The translations under genes were made by a program, and so were the position numbers. 64,000 bases of DNA from a bacterium (GTDB lineage Bacteria > Desulfobacterota > Binatia > HRBIN30 > CADEER01). The stretch spans positions 1 to 64,000 of the forward strand of contig JAUIGL010000015.1 of assembly GCA_030430165.1 (NCBI GenBank). Reading direction: 5' to 3'. Below are positions 16,569 through 26,419 of this stretch, piece by piece. The notes below the pieces were generated by a model that was not told the DNA's origin, ran no database searches, and saw only the letters and a list, made by a program, of their open reading frames with translations. How positions within the stretch are numbered: position 1 is the first letter of the stretch; each line of letters begins with the position of its first letter.

Positions 16569-16638
16569 CAGGATCCGTTCCACCGTTTCAGACGCCAAGG
16601 TCGACGCAGCGCGTAATTCTACGCTGCGTCGCGCGCGC

Positions 16639-18645
16639 TTACAACGCGTCGATGGGGGCGGAGTCTACCTCGAAGGTCGACGAAACACCTTCGTAGGCTA
16701 GGAGCCTCTGCAGCCACTTGGTGCGGCGCATCCCCCGATGCCGCAAGCGATAGGTACCGGCCGCCGCGTTCTCGTCCGTGTACCAGCGCACGCGGATCAA
16801 CGAGCAAGCAAACGCCGGCAGGCAGTAGTCGCGCTGCCAGGTCATTTCGGTCTCCCAATCGGCGTCGTCGGCGACCAGCTGCCATCCGTCACCGTCCCAC
16901 CTCTCGACCTCGACGAAGCTGCCCTCGATCAGCGAATCGCTGCCCGGGTGGGCGCCCCAGAAGACGGCCTCGACGACGTCGCCCGGCCGGTAGGCGGGCG
17001 CGACGTCCGATTCGACGTCGCCGAAACCGACGCCAAACGGCGTCGCGTCGAACAGCGGCCGCGCCGGTGCCGGAAACTGCCACCTCGAAAAATCGGGAGG
17101 CTGAGGTCCCTGCGGCAGCGTTTCCCCTTCGCGCATCGCGGCGGCGAGCCGGCCCAGTTCCTGCTCCAGCGCCAACTGGGTCCACGGTCCGAAATGGGTC
17201 GAAGCCCCTTCGTAATGCTGCACCGCGTACTCCTCGCGGGTTGCGACGTACCCCGAGTACGCATTGGAGAGGCTGGCCACCACCACGTGCTCGACTCCGA
17301 CCGGACGCAGGGCGGCGGCGACTCGGCGGGCGAGGCGGCGACCCGACATCGTCGTCACCTCGAAGGGCAGTGCAGCGACGACCAATTGACCGATCCGCAA
17401 CAACTGCAGGGGCAACACCGATGGGCTCCACGGGCGTGGCCACTTCGAGCCCATCGTGACCGCAACCGGTTTCTCGGCCTGGCAGTCGTCGGCGGTCGCC
17501 CAGCAGGCGAAGCGTCCGAGCAGGCTGTCCGGCTCGGCACACGACAGCCCTTCGCGCCCGACGCCGCGGCCGTCTTCCGCACCGGCGAGCATCGACAGTC
17601 CGATCGCCGCCGGGCAGGTCGCGCGGTCGACCGCCGAGGCGATGCGCACTCGATCCATGGCGACGAAGACATGCTTGGAGTCGATCGGCCCCGAGACGAC
17701 GTCCTTGGCTTCGGCGAACAGCTGCAGCGCGGCGCGCAGCTGCTTGCCGCCGGAGATCTCGGTGCTCTCGAAATCATCGGCCCCGCCCCCGTCGGTGCCG
17801 CCGTGAATGTTCGGCGAGACGTCGCCCTCGCTCCCCTGAGCGAACGCCGCGACGAAGGGCGCCGCAGCATTCCCGCCGGACGCCATCCGTTCCTCGAACG
17901 CGTGCGCGGCAAACCCCTTGTTGTCGCCGTTGATCAGAAGATTCCGATTGCCCATCGAGGTCGCGTGCACGGCGAGCCAGTTGAGCACGCCGAGCGCTCG
18001 GTTGGCGCCGTCGAAGCGCAGCTGGGTCATCGTGCGGTCGGTCGGCGAATCGTAGCGAGCTCGCTCGTCGGCTGGATTCCGCCGGTACGCCTCGAGCGAA
18101 CGATTGATGCCGACGTCGGCGACCTCGGACTCGGCGATGCGGATGACCGCCGGCTCGAGGTTGCTCTGAGCCCGCGCAATCGATTCGACGATGCCGTCGA
18201 CGGCGGTTTTGAAGGCCGATTCGCTGAAGCCAAAGACCGAGGAGTTGTAGAGCGCGTAGTGCGAGTATCCACCGGGGCCGCTGTGGGTATGGGTCGCGCT
18301 GAGGAGCACGTTCTGCCGAGTGAAGCGGTCGCCGAACCGCTCGGCGAGCCGTTCGAGCACCGCTTCGCTCACCGCCTGCGTCACCATACAGAGATCGGCG
18401 ACGGCGATCGCGATCGCCCGATCGCCGCACGCATCCTCGATCACGAAGGCGCGCGAGTGCAGGCGATTGCGCAATCCCCCCGTCACCTGGAAGGGCATCG
18501 CGTAGCCGAGCATGCGCACTTCGGCCACCGGACCGGTGATGTCGTGGATCCCAGCTCCGACACGAAACCCGTCTTCGCCGCAGGTCGCCAAAGCGGAAAG
18601 GGGAACCAGTCCGGCCAGGAAACAGATCGTCACGCGCCACGCCAT
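16639..18645 (-). CDS. Neutral/alkaline ceramidase
   Basis: A 668-residue protein with a signal peptide (MAWRVTICFLAGLVPLSALA). The ceramidase N-terminal domain begins FRVGAGIHDITGPVAEVRMLGYA. It carries the zinc site SATHTHSGPGG, a second His segment VLNWLAVHATSMGNRN and the active-site region FAQGSEGDVSPNIHGG, where Ser of the DVSPN motif matches the catalytic Ser of Pseudomonas ceramidase. The C-terminal beta-sandwich (about 520-668) is complete. It hydrolyses N-acyl sphingosines to sphingoid base and fatty acid outside the cytoplasm. Such enzymes occur in eukaryotes and scattered bacteria. The ATG at 18645 starts the signal peptide; upstream in-frame codons read antisense to the acyl-CoA ligase gene. 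Confidence 0.93.
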   Translation of the reverse strand: MAWRVTICFLAGLVPLSALATCGEDGFRVGAGIHDITGPVAEVRMLGYAMPFQVTGGLRNRLHSRAFVIEDACGDRAIAIAVADLCMVTQAVSEAVLERLAERFGDRFTRQNVLLSATHTHSGPGGYSHYALYNSSVFGFSESAFKTAVDGIVESIARAQSNLEPAVIRIAESEVADVGINRSLEAYRRNPADERARYDSPTDRTMTQLRFDGANRALGVLNWLAVHATSMGNRNLLINGDNKGFAAHAFEERMASGGNAAAPFVAAFAQGSEGDVSPNIHGGTDGGGADDFESTEISGGKQLRAALQLFAEAKDVVSGPIDSKHVFVAMDRVRIASAVDRATCPAAIGLSMLAGAEDGRGVGREGLSCAEPDSLLGRFACWATADDCQAEKPVAVTMGSKWPRPWSPSVLPLQLLRIGQLVVAALPFEVTTMSGRRLARRVAAALRPVGVEHVVVASLSNAYSGYVATREEYAVQHYEGASTHFGPWTQLALEQELGRLAAAMREGETLPQGPQPPDFSRWQFPAPARPLFDATPFGVGFGDVESDVAPAYRPGDVVEAVFWGAHPGSDSLIEGSFVEVERWDGDGWQLVADDADWETEMTWQRDYCLPAFACSLIRVRWYTDENAAAGTYRLRHRGMRRTKWLQRLLAYEGVSSTFEVDSAPIDAL

Positions 18646-18741
18646 CACGCGCTCAAACCCGCGAAACGCAACCGAGTCAATAGGCGGCTTGACCTGGATC
18701 GGTGGATCGGCTGGGTTTGCCGACGCAGCATCACCTCGAAC

Positions 18742-20304
18742 ATGTCCTTCGCCAATCTCGATGAAGCCGCCGCCAGCGGCATGAGCGTCGCCTTTCAGGC
18801 CGAGAGCCATCCACAGAAGATCGCGTTGATCTCGGCGCGCGGTAACCGCACCTTCGCCGAGCTCAACGGCGCCGCCAATCGGGTCGTACGCCGTCTGCGG
18901 CAGGCGGGCGTGAAACCGGGCGACGGCGTCGCCCTCCTCTCTCCGAATCGGCCAGAGTTCGCCGAAGTCTTCTTCGCATGCCAGCGCGGCGGCATTCGCC
19001 TCACGCCGGTCAATTGGCACTTGTCGGCCGAGGAAGTCGCCTACATCGTCGCCGACAGCGGCGCCGCGGCGTTGTTCGCCGACGAAACCCTCGGCGAAAT
19101 AGCCGTGGCAGCAGCCGCGAGCGCGCCGGCGCTGCGCGCTCGCATCCAGTTCGGCGACGGCATCGACGGTTTCGAGACCTACGCCGAGTCGCTCGAAAGA
19201 TTCGGCGGCGACGACATCGACCAACCGGTGCTCGGCGACACGATGCTCTACACCTCGGGCACGACCGGCCACCCGAAGGGGGTCCGCCGTCCCCTGCCCG
19301 AGCCGAGCAAAGCAGTCGAGGGAATGAAGCTGCTTTCGGCGGTGTTCGGATTCGACGCCGACGGCGATGACACCGCCTTGGCAACCGGCCCGCTCTACCA
19401 CTCCGGCCCGATCCATCTGTGTCTCGCGATTCCGGTCAACGCCGGTATCCCGACCATCCTGATGGAGCGATGGAGCGCCGAGGAGATGCTGCGGCTGATC
19501 GACCGACATCGGGTCAGCCACACCTACTGCGTGCCGACGATGTTCAAACGGCTGCTCGATCTGCCCGCCGAAACCCGCGCCGGCTACGACGTCTCCTCTC
19601 TCCGTTTCGTCATCCACGGGGCGGCGCCCTGCCCGGTCGAGGACAAACGGGCGATCATCGAATGGTTCGGCCCGATCGTCACCGAGATCTACGCCGCCAC
19701 CGAGGGCATGGGCACGATGGTCACCTCGCAAGAATGGCTCGCCAAACCGGGCACCGTCGGCCGGCCCGCGCCCGATGCCGTGCGCGTCGTCGACGAGCAC
19801 GGCAAGCCGCTCGCGGCGGGCGAAGTCGGAACCGTCTTCATTCGTCCGGTGGCCGGCGGCGAGTTCGAGTACTGGGGCGCGCCGGACAAGACCCGCGACG
19901 CGATCCGCGACGGCTACTTCACCGTCGGTGACATGGGCTACCTCGATGACGACGGCTTCCTCTTCCTCACCGGTCGAAGCGCCGAGGTGATCATCTGCGG
20001 CGGGTCGAACATCTATCCCGCGGAGATCGACGGATTGCTCGCCGACCATCCGGAGGTGAGCGACGCGGTCGCCTTCGGAGCCGCCGACCCGGAGTGGGGC
20101 GAGGTGGTCCACGCAGCCGTCGTCGCCGCCCCTGGAGTTACCGCCGACGGGGCTCTCACGGCCCGCCTCCTGGCGCACTACGAGCCGCTGCTACCGACCT
20201 ACAAACGACCGCGCGCGATCCGTTTCGTCGACGAGATCCCGCGCAACGAGGCGGGCAAGATCCTGCGCCGCCAACTGCGCGACCGCTACGGCGGCTACCC
20301 CTAG
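18742..20304 (+). CDS. Acyl-CoA synthetase (AMP-forming)
   Basis: A 520-residue ANL-superfamily ligase. The phosphate loop YTSGTTGHPKG (about residue 170), the acyl pocket motif YAATEG, the adenylate-binding YFTVGDMGYLDDDGFLFLTGR and the C-terminal catalytic Lys in PRNEAGKILRR are all present. It would activate a carboxylic acid to the acyl-CoA through an acyl-AMP. The sequence resembles long-chain or aromatic FadD-type ligases of actinobacteria and deltaproteobacteria. ATG at 18742 gives a normal N-terminus; the upstream in-frame sequence is antisense to the ceramidase gene. The ligase and ceramidase promoters share a 96-bp divergent region. Degradation of ceramide-derived fatty acids is a possible link (inference). 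Confidence 0.92.
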   Translation: MSFANLDEAAASGMSVAFQAESHPQKIALISARGNRTFAELNGAANRVVRRLRQAGVKPGDGVALLSPNRPEFAEVFFACQRGGIRLTPVNWHLSAEEVAYIVADSGAAALFADETLGEIAVAAAASAPALRARIQFGDGIDGFETYAESLERFGGDDIDQPVLGDTMLYTSGTTGHPKGVRRPLPEPSKAVEGMKLLSAVFGFDADGDDTALATGPLYHSGPIHLCLAIPVNAGIPTILMERWSAEEMLRLIDRHRVSHTYCVPTMFKRLLDLPAETRAGYDVSSLRFVIHGAAPCPVEDKRAIIEWFGPIVTEIYAATEGMGTMVTSQEWLAKPGTVGRPAPDAVRVVDEHGKPLAAGEVGTVFIRPVAGGEFEYWGAPDKTRDAIRDGYFTVGDMGYLDDDGFLFLTGRSAEVIICGGSNIYPAEIDGLLADHPEVSDAVAFGAADPEWGEVVHAAVVAAPGVTADGALTARLLAHYEPLLPTYKRPRAIRFVDEIPRNEAGKILRRQLRDRYGGYP

Positions 20305-20426
20305 AAACCCGCCTCTCCATTTGGGCGCCCTCCGAAGCTCTCTGAGCGAAGGGGGGACTTCCGCCCCGCATATTCAAAGGCCCGGATCCGTGGTTGGATG
20401 ACGCGAACGCCGAAAGAAGGACCCGC

Positions 20427-21620
20427 ATGAAAAAGCTCGACTACCGAATCAACGACGCCGACAACCACTACTACGAGCCGGACGACTGCTTCTCGCGCCA
20501 CATCGAGAGCGCCTTGCGCGATCGCACGATGTGGATCGATCGCAGCGGCGGCCCCGGACCGGGGCGCATGTACATCGGCGACGAGCGCTGCGAGTTCTTC
20601 AGCGTCGGCGCCGGCGACAGCGTCGGCGGACCGGGAATCATGAAGGACTTCCTGCGCGGGGTCAGCGACGAAGGGGGGAGCCCGAGCCTCAACCCGATCA
20701 ACGGTCTCTCGGTGCCGGAGTTCGTCGACAAGAAGGTCCGCCTGGCCAAGATGGACGAGCAGGACATCGAAGCCTGCTTGATGCTGCCGACCACCGGCGT
20801 CGGCATCGAGCCGCAGCTGCGCGAGCCCAAGCACCGCGACGCGCTCTATCCATCGATTCGCGCGTTCAATCGCTGGCTCGAGGAGGACTGGGGCTACGGC
20901 GGCGACGGTCGCATCTACGGCGCGCCGCTGATTTCCCTCGTCGATCTCGACGAAGCGCTCACCGAGCTCGACCGGCTGATCGGCCTCGGCGCTCGTTTCG
21001 TCGTCCTCACCGCCGGGCCTATCGACGGCAAGTCGCCGGGCCACCCCGACTTCGATCGCTTCTGGGCGCGCTGCGCCGAGGCCAAGGTCGGTGTCGTCTT
21101 TCACATCGGACGCACCCCGTTCAGCGAGATGTACAACGTCCCCTGGGGGCTGCGACCGCACCCGCCGTCACACCGCCATTCGCTGATGGAGTACTACCTG
21201 TCGTTCACCGAGAGGCCGGTCACCGACACCATCACTGCCCTGATCAGCGACAACGTGTTCGGGCGCCATCCGCAGCTGCGGATTCTCAGCGTCGAGTACG
21301 GCTCCTCCTGGGTCGCGCCGCTGCTCCACCGCCTCGATCACATCTCGCGCCTGTTCAGCAAAGACATGTGGCGCTTCGGCGAGCCGCCAGCCACCCCGAG
21401 CGAGCTGTTTCGCAACAACGTCTGGGTGGCACCCTTCTTCGAGGACGACGTCGTCGGCCTCGCCGACACGATCGGCGCCGACCACATTCTCAACGGCTCC
21501 GACTACCCGCATCCCGAGGGCCTGCTTTGGCCGACCGAGTTCGTCGACGAGCTCGAGGGGCTCGACGACCGCTCGGTGCGGCGCATCATGCGCGACAACT
21601 TCGCCGAGCTGGTCGAGTAG
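20427..21620 (+). CDS. Amidohydrolase (amidohydrolase 2 family)
   Basis: A 397-residue TIM-barrel metal-dependent hydrolase of the PF04909 type. Near the N-terminus, INDADNHYYEPDDCFSRHI takes the place of the HxH metal motif (here DxN-H). Later segments include VFHIGRTPF and the C-terminal NGSDYPHPEGLLWP, where the Asp is the usual metal ligand. Relatives act as decarboxylases or hydrolases of aromatic and heterocyclic compounds. ATG at 20427 was selected because AGAAGG (20415-20420) lies 6 nt upstream. It is 122 nt downstream of the acyl-CoA ligase gene, so a joint catabolic role is plausible; the substrate is unknown. Confidence 0.87.
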   Translation: MKKLDYRINDADNHYYEPDDCFSRHIESALRDRTMWIDRSGGPGPGRMYIGDERCEFFSVGAGDSVGGPGIMKDFLRGVSDEGGSPSLNPINGLSVPEFVDKKVRLAKMDEQDIEACLMLPTTGVGIEPQLREPKHRDALYPSIRAFNRWLEEDWGYGGDGRIYGAPLISLVDLDEALTELDRLIGLGARFVVLTAGPIDGKSPGHPDFDRFWARCAEAKVGVVFHIGRTPFSEMYNVPWGLRPHPPSHRHSLMEYYLSFTERPVTDTITALISDNVFGRHPQLRILSVEYGSSWVAPLLHRLDHISRLFSKDMWRFGEPPATPSELFRNNVWVAPFFEDDVVGLADTIGADHILNGSDYPHPEGLLWPTEFVDELEGLDDRSVRRIMRDNFAELVE

Positions 21621-21704
21621 CCCCCCAGACAACCAGCCGGCCGACCCAGCTTTGCAGCGTAGGTCGGTCGGCAGCTATGCTGCGGGGACCACGGCGGACC
21701 TCCA

Positions 21705-23468
21705 GTGACCACCGAGAACTCCTCGATCTTTCGCGAGATTCGCGACACCCTCCAGCCGATCCGCGAGCGCTCCGAAGCCGCCCGCGGCGCGGTCGACCTG
21801 CTGGAGCGCGACCTCCTGCCGCGGTCGGCGGGCGGCGACTCCTACGCCGTGGTCGGCATCGTCGGCCCCAACAACGCCGGCAAGTCGGCCCTGTTCAACG
21901 CGCTGGCGGGGCGCGACCTGTCGCCGTCGAAGCCGACCGGCGGGGCGACCCGGCGCCTGGTCGGCGCTCTCCACCCCGACCTGCTGGCGCAGCTGCGGGA
22001 AGAGCCCACCTTGTCGCGTTTTCACCTCACCGAGATCGGCGGCGGACGCGCCGACGGCGCGACCGAAACCGCCACCGACCCCGCCGAGGTGCTGGTCGCC
22101 GCCGACCCGGCTTTCCCGCCGCACGTCATGCTGATCGACACCCCGGACTTCGACAGCATTCTCGAGAACAACCGGGTCGCCAGCGAATCTCTGCTGGCAG
22201 TCGCCGATCTGGTGATCGCCGTCGTCACCCGGCACAGCTACCAGAATCGCGCCGTCGTCGAGTTCCTCGAGTCCTGGCTCGCCCACGGCCGGCCCTGGAT
22301 CCTGGTCTACAACGAGGCGATCGACCGCGACACCGCGGACAGCCATTCGACCAAGCTCGCCGCGGATGTCGGCACGGCGCCGATCGGACTATACTGGGCG
22401 CCGCACGACCTCGCCGTGCAATCGGGCACGGCGCCGCTCAATCCGATGTCGATCGATGCTGCGGATCGCTCTCTGCGCGACGAGCTGTTCGACCTGAGCG
22501 CGGTCACCGAGCTCAAGGCCCGCGCCTTCGCCGCCGCCCGCGCCAGGCTCGAAGACGCACTCGACGACACGGTCCGATCGCTTCGCGCCGACACCGACAA
22601 CGCGCGCGACATCCTCGACGCCGCCTCGGCGCGCGCCGTCTCGGCCGGGCACCGTGTCGCCGCCGCGGCGATGCCGGGCGGACCATTCGTCGAAGCGTTC
22701 CGCAACGTGCTCGACCGCCGCACCAACTTCCTCAGCCGCAGCTGGCGCCAATCGCTGCGACAGGTCCGCCTGGGCATCGAAAGTCTGCCCGCCATCTGGC
22801 GCGACCCCGGCGGCAGCGAAGCCTCGGCGGAGTCGGGCCTCAGCGACATCGAGGGCGCGGCGCTCGACGACACCTGGCCGATCTACTGGGAGGAGCTGGC
22901 GCGCGATCTCGGCAGCGAATCGCGTCACGTCGCCCGCGCCGGCGCCGCGCCGGAAATCGCCGCGGCGCTCGACCGCGACCTCGGCGCCAGCCAGCGCAGC
23001 GCCGCGGCGCGCGGCGCCGTCGAAGCCATCCTCGACGCCGGCCAGGCGAAGCAGATCGGCACCTTCCGCGAGCAGTGCGAGGCCCTGGTCGAGAAGGCGC
23101 TCGACGAGCGCGGCTTCGACATCGACATCCAGGCGGCGGCGGACGTCGCCACCCTGGTGCCGATCGCGCTCGCCGCCGCGGTCATCGTCAACACGGCGGG
23201 CCTCGGCTCCGACGTTGCCGCCGCCGGCGGCGGCGCGCTGAGCACGTTCCTGGTCGAGAAGTACTACCACCTGCTCGGCCGCGGAGTTCTCAACCAGGCC
23301 CAGGAACGATGGACCGAGCTGCGCGGCGACGAGCTCGCCAAGATCATTCTCGAATCGTCTCTTCCCACCGCGGGCCCAGCGCTCGAGCAGGCGATCGCCG
23401 ACAGCGAACGACTGATCGGCGAGATCGCACCGCTGCGCGCCAAGCTTCACTCCGGGAAGGCAGGATGA
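21705..23468 (+). CDS. Dynamin-like GTPase, first of an overlapping pair
   Basis: A 587-residue protein from a GTG start. The N-terminal GTPase domain has a P-loop GPNNAGKSALFNAL (about residue 53), G3 DTPDFDS and a G4-like YNEAID. A long helical middle and C-terminal region (about 270-587) is rich in Ala/Arg/Glu, with one hydrophobic stretch (about 485-510, LVPIALAAAVIVNTAGLG) that could insert into membrane. The layout matches bacterial dynamin-like proteins, which work as tandem pairs in membrane remodelling or repair. Its TGA overlaps the ATG of the second GTPase (ATGA), so the two are translationally coupled and may form a heteromer. Confidence 0.82.
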   Translation: MTTENSSIFREIRDTLQPIRERSEAARGAVDLLERDLLPRSAGGDSYAVVGIVGPNNAGKSALFNALAGRDLSPSKPTGGATRRLVGALHPDLLAQLREEPTLSRFHLTEIGGGRADGATETATDPAEVLVAADPAFPPHVMLIDTPDFDSILENNRVASESLLAVADLVIAVVTRHSYQNRAVVEFLESWLAHGRPWILVYNEAIDRDTADSHSTKLAADVGTAPIGLYWAPHDLAVQSGTAPLNPMSIDAADRSLRDELFDLSAVTELKARAFAAARARLEDALDDTVRSLRADTDNARDILDAASARAVSAGHRVAAAAMPGGPFVEAFRNVLDRRTNFLSRSWRQSLRQVRLGIESLPAIWRDPGGSEASAESGLSDIEGAALDDTWPIYWEELARDLGSESRHVARAGAAPEIAAALDRDLGASQRSAAARGAVEAILDAGQAKQIGTFREQCEALVEKALDERGFDIDIQAAADVATLVPIALAAAVIVNTAGLGSDVAAAGGGALSTFLVEKYYHLLGRGVLNQAQERWTELRGDELAKIILESSLPTAGPALEQAIADSERLIGEIAPLRAKLHSGKAG

Positions 23469-25273
23469 GCGACCTCGAATCCCACGATCTCGGGCCCGGC
23501 GGCATCGAGCCTCGCGACTCGGGCCGGGACAGCCTGCGCGGTCAGCTGCGCGGGTTGCGCCGCGCGGTGCGGAGCGACTTCGAGGTCGTCGAGGGCTTGC
23601 GCGCCGTCGAGGAGCGCAAGGAAGAAATCGAAGGCCTGCTCGAAGATCTGGATCGCCAGGTAGAGCGCTCGGCGCGGGCGGCGGTGATCACGCTGGTCGG
23701 CGCCACCGGGGCCGGCAAATCGACCCTGCTCAACGCGCTGGCCGGCAGCCGCATCGCGCGCGAAGGAACCGATCGACCGACGACGCGGCAGCCGGTGATC
23801 TACGCCCCGCGCGATGCCGACGTCGGCGCGCTGGTCGGCCCCGCGATCGTCCACCCCGACGGACACGAAAGCGAGGGCGAGGTTCGCGTCGTCCGCTACG
23901 AAGGCAACGACGGGCCCTGGACCGCGCAGATCCTGGTCGATGCTCCGGACATGAACAGCATCGACGAGCAGCACCGCGCCACCGTGCACGCGCTGGCCGA
24001 GCGCAGCGACGTGCTGGTCGTGGTCCTCCACCGCCAGTCGATCCTCGAAGAGTCCGCGGTTTCGTTCGTCGACGCGTTCGCCGGACGGCGCCAGCTCCTG
24101 TTCGTTCTCAACCGCGCCGACGAGCTCACCGCCGAGGCGCGCAACAGCCTGCTGGAGCAGGCACGCGGCCTCGCCGCCGAGCGCTGGAACGCCGCCGACG
24201 CTCCGGTGATCGCGACCAGCGCGCTCGCCGCGCAAAGCCAGCCCAACACCGAGGGATGGAGCGAGCTCTGCGCGGCGCTGCACGAGCGCGCCCGAGAGAA
24301 CGCTATCGGCGGAGTGCGACGCCTCAACGCGATCGGCACCGCGCAGCGTCTCGAGCAGTTGTTCGCCGACGTCGAACAGGAGGTCGGCGACGACCTCGAC
24401 GCACTGCCCGACGACGCCCGCGACGGTACCCGGGCCCTGGTCGAGCGCTGTGCCGACGAAGTCGCCGAACGATTGCGACTGCGGCGCGCCGACTTGACCG
24501 AGCTGCTGTGGAGCGAGGCCGCCAAGCGTTGGGACGGCCCCGGCGGCTGGGCGCTGCGCACCGGCAGCATCGGATCGCTCGGGCTCGGCTCGGCGGCGGC
24601 ACTGGCTACCCGCAACCCGCTGCTGGCGACTGGCGCCGCGGTCGGCGCGCTCGCCGCCGAGCAGGTGCAGAAATCGGTGCGCGAGCGACGCGTCGGCGAC
24701 GTGACCGGACTGATGCCGACTGCGAGCGAGTTCGAGTCCTGGTTCAAAGAGAGCCTGAACGGAGCGCGTGTGCGCGCCGCCCGGCTGGTCGGCGACCCCG
24801 ACGGCCTCGGATTGCCCTCCGTCGATTCGGCGCGCGGCGAGGCCTCGCTGGCGGTGGAGGAGTCGTGGACCAGGTTGCTCGAACGCGACCTGCCGGCGGC
24901 CGCCGAGCACAGCATCCTGCGCTTCTTTCGCGTCGCCCTCGACCTACCGGTCTACGCCCTCGCCGGCTGGGTGCTGTACATCGTCGCGCGCGGCTTTCTC
25001 GCCGGCGAGTACGCCGGATTCGACTTCCTGGTGAACGCCCTGCTGATTCTCGCTGCCTATCTGTTCGCGGTTCGCTTCGCCGTGCGGCGCGGTCTGGCAA
25101 TGCGCGGCAACAAGCTCCTCGACGACGTCACCGCGCGCGCCCGCGACGCGCTCGGCCGCCGCACCCAACACGTCTACGACCGACTCGCCGACACACGCAG
25201 CCAACACCGCGACGCGCTGCGGCGATTGGCCCGCCTGGAGGAATCCTGGCGCAGTCGCATCGGCGGCTCATAA
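23465..25273 (+). CDS. Dynamin-like GTPase, second of the pair, with C-terminal membrane hairpin
   Basis: A 602-residue protein. The GTPase domain has a P-loop GATGAGKSTLLNALAG (about residue 80), G3 DAPDMNS (Ala in place of Thr) and G4 NRAD. A glycine/alanine-rich hydrophobic segment (about 360-395) and two clear transmembrane helices near the C-terminus (about 490-540, PVYALAGWVLYIVARG and FLVNALLILAAYLFAVRF) follow, ending in a basic coiled-coil tail. It overlaps the first GTPase by 4 nt. The membrane hairpin is placed like that of FZL/BDLP-type dynamins. Its TAA is followed directly by the GTG of the HtrA gene, so the operon continues. Confidence 0.83.
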   Translation: MSDLESHDLGPGGIEPRDSGRDSLRGQLRGLRRAVRSDFEVVEGLRAVEERKEEIEGLLEDLDRQVERSARAAVITLVGATGAGKSTLLNALAGSRIAREGTDRPTTRQPVIYAPRDADVGALVGPAIVHPDGHESEGEVRVVRYEGNDGPWTAQILVDAPDMNSIDEQHRATVHALAERSDVLVVVLHRQSILEESAVSFVDAFAGRRQLLFVLNRADELTAEARNSLLEQARGLAAERWNAADAPVIATSALAAQSQPNTEGWSELCAALHERARENAIGGVRRLNAIGTAQRLEQLFADVEQEVGDDLDALPDDARDGTRALVERCADEVAERLRLRRADLTELLWSEAAKRWDGPGGWALRTGSIGSLGLGSAAALATRNPLLATGAAVGALAAEQVQKSVRERRVGDVTGLMPTASEFESWFKESLNGARVRAARLVGDPDGLGLPSVDSARGEASLAVEESWTRLLERDLPAAAEHSILRFFRVALDLPVYALAGWVLYIVARGFLAGEYAGFDFLVNALLILAAYLFAVRFAVRRGLAMRGNKLLDDVTARARDALGRRTQHVYDRLADTRSQHRDALRRLARLEESWRSRIGGS

Positions 25274-26413
25274 GTGGACTCGGAGCATCGTTTGCCGCGA
25301 CACAGACACAACGCAATCCGGCGCGTCGACTGGTGGCCGAGCGCCGCCCTGGCGATCGCCGCCTTTCTCGCCGGCGCCTGGCTCAACGGCTCCGGTACCA
25401 CCGCCCTCGCCGATCGCGAGGCGGACCACATCCAGGCATTCGAACGAGCGACCGTGGCGCTGTTCGAGAAAGCCGCGCCGTCGGTCGTCTTCATCACTTC
25501 GGTCTCCTACCGGCGCGACTTCTTCAGCTTCAACATGCGCCGGATCCAGCGCGGCAGCGGTTCCGGATTCGTTTGGGATCGCAAGGGCCACATCGTCACC
25601 AACTACCACGTCATCGAGGGCGCGAGCGCGGCGCGCGTCACCCTCGACGATCGCACGACGTGGGACGCCGAGCTGGTCGGGGTCGCCCCCGAGAAGGACC
25701 TCGCCGTCCTGCGCATCCAGGCCCCGCGCGAGAAGTTGCAGCCGTTGCGGGTCGGTCGCGGCGGCGAGCTCAGCGTCGGCCAGTTCGTAATGGCGATCGG
25801 CAACCCGTTCGGCCTCGACCACACGATGACCACCGGCGTCGTCTCCGCGCTCGGCCGCGAGATCGAGTCGCGCGCCAACCTGCCGATCCGAGACGTGGTG
25901 CAGACCGACGCCGCCATCAACCCAGGCAACTCCGGCGGACCACTACTCGATAGCAGCGGCGCCCTGGTCGGCGTCAACACCGCGATCTTCTCGCCGTCCG
26001 GAGCCTACGCCGGCATCGGCTTCGCGATCCCGGCCGACACCGTGCGCTGGGTGATTCCCGATCTGATTCGACACGGCAAGGTCAAGCGACCGAGCCTCGG
26101 GGCCGAGCTCGCCAACCACCAGCTAGCGCGACGGCTCGGCATCGATGGAGTCCTGATCGTCAACGTCGAGCCCAACGGCCCGGCGGCCCGCGCCGGGCTG
26201 CGGCCGACGCGGCGCACCCAGCGCGGCGAGATCGTCCTCGGCGACGTCATCGTCGCCGTCGCCGGAGAGAAGGTCGCCTCTCCCGGCGAGCTTCTGCTCG
26301 CCCTCGAGCCCTACCGCTACGGCCAGAGTGTCCAGCTGACGATCCAGCGCAACCGCGAGCGAATCGAGGTCGAGGTCGAGCTCGCCCCGGTCGCGCCCGG
26401 CGAGCGCAGCTAG
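25274..26413 (+). CDS. HtrA/DegP-like serine protease, membrane-anchored
   Basis: A 379-residue protein starting at GTG with no gap after the GTPase stop codon. One N-terminal transmembrane anchor (about residues 22-38) is followed by a trypsin-like domain with the triad His (TNYHVIEGAS), Asp (EKDLAVL) and Ser (INPGNSGGPLL), then a single PDZ domain (about 285-370, GVLIVNVEPNGPAARAGL). DegS/HtrA proteins degrade misfolded envelope proteins or initiate a stress response from the periplasmic face of the inner membrane. The single PDZ and membrane anchor make it DegS-like. It lies in the operon with the dynamin pair and the NfeD-like gene. Confidence 0.93.
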   Translation: MDSEHRLPRHRHNAIRRVDWWPSAALAIAAFLAGAWLNGSGTTALADREADHIQAFERATVALFEKAAPSVVFITSVSYRRDFFSFNMRRIQRGSGSGFVWDRKGHIVTNYHVIEGASAARVTLDDRTTWDAELVGVAPEKDLAVLRIQAPREKLQPLRVGRGGELSVGQFVMAIGNPFGLDHTMTTGVVSALGREIESRANLPIRDVVQTDAAINPGNSGGPLLDSSGALVGVNTAIFSPSGAYAGIGFAIPADTVRWVIPDLIRHGKVKRPSLGAELANHQLARRLGIDGVLIVNVEPNGPAARAGLRPTRRTQRGEIVLGDVIVAVAGEKVASPGELLLALEPYRYGQSVQLTIQRNRERIEVEVELAPVAPGERS

Positions 26414-26419
26414 CGGTCG

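Noticed and set aside
16738-18741. Plus-strand open frame in front of the acyl-CoA ligase
   Set aside because: It is antisense to the ceramidase gene, has the wrong composition and no recognisable domain; the ligase begins normally at 18742.
18646-20178. Minus-strand open frame upstream of the ceramidase signal peptide
   Set aside because: Antisense shadow of the acyl-CoA ligase gene; the signal peptide at 18645 marks the real start.
20531-23464. Plus-strand open frame before the second GTPase
   Set aside because: Very Arg-rich shadow of the amidohydrolase and first GTPase; the ATGA overlap at 23465 marks the real start.
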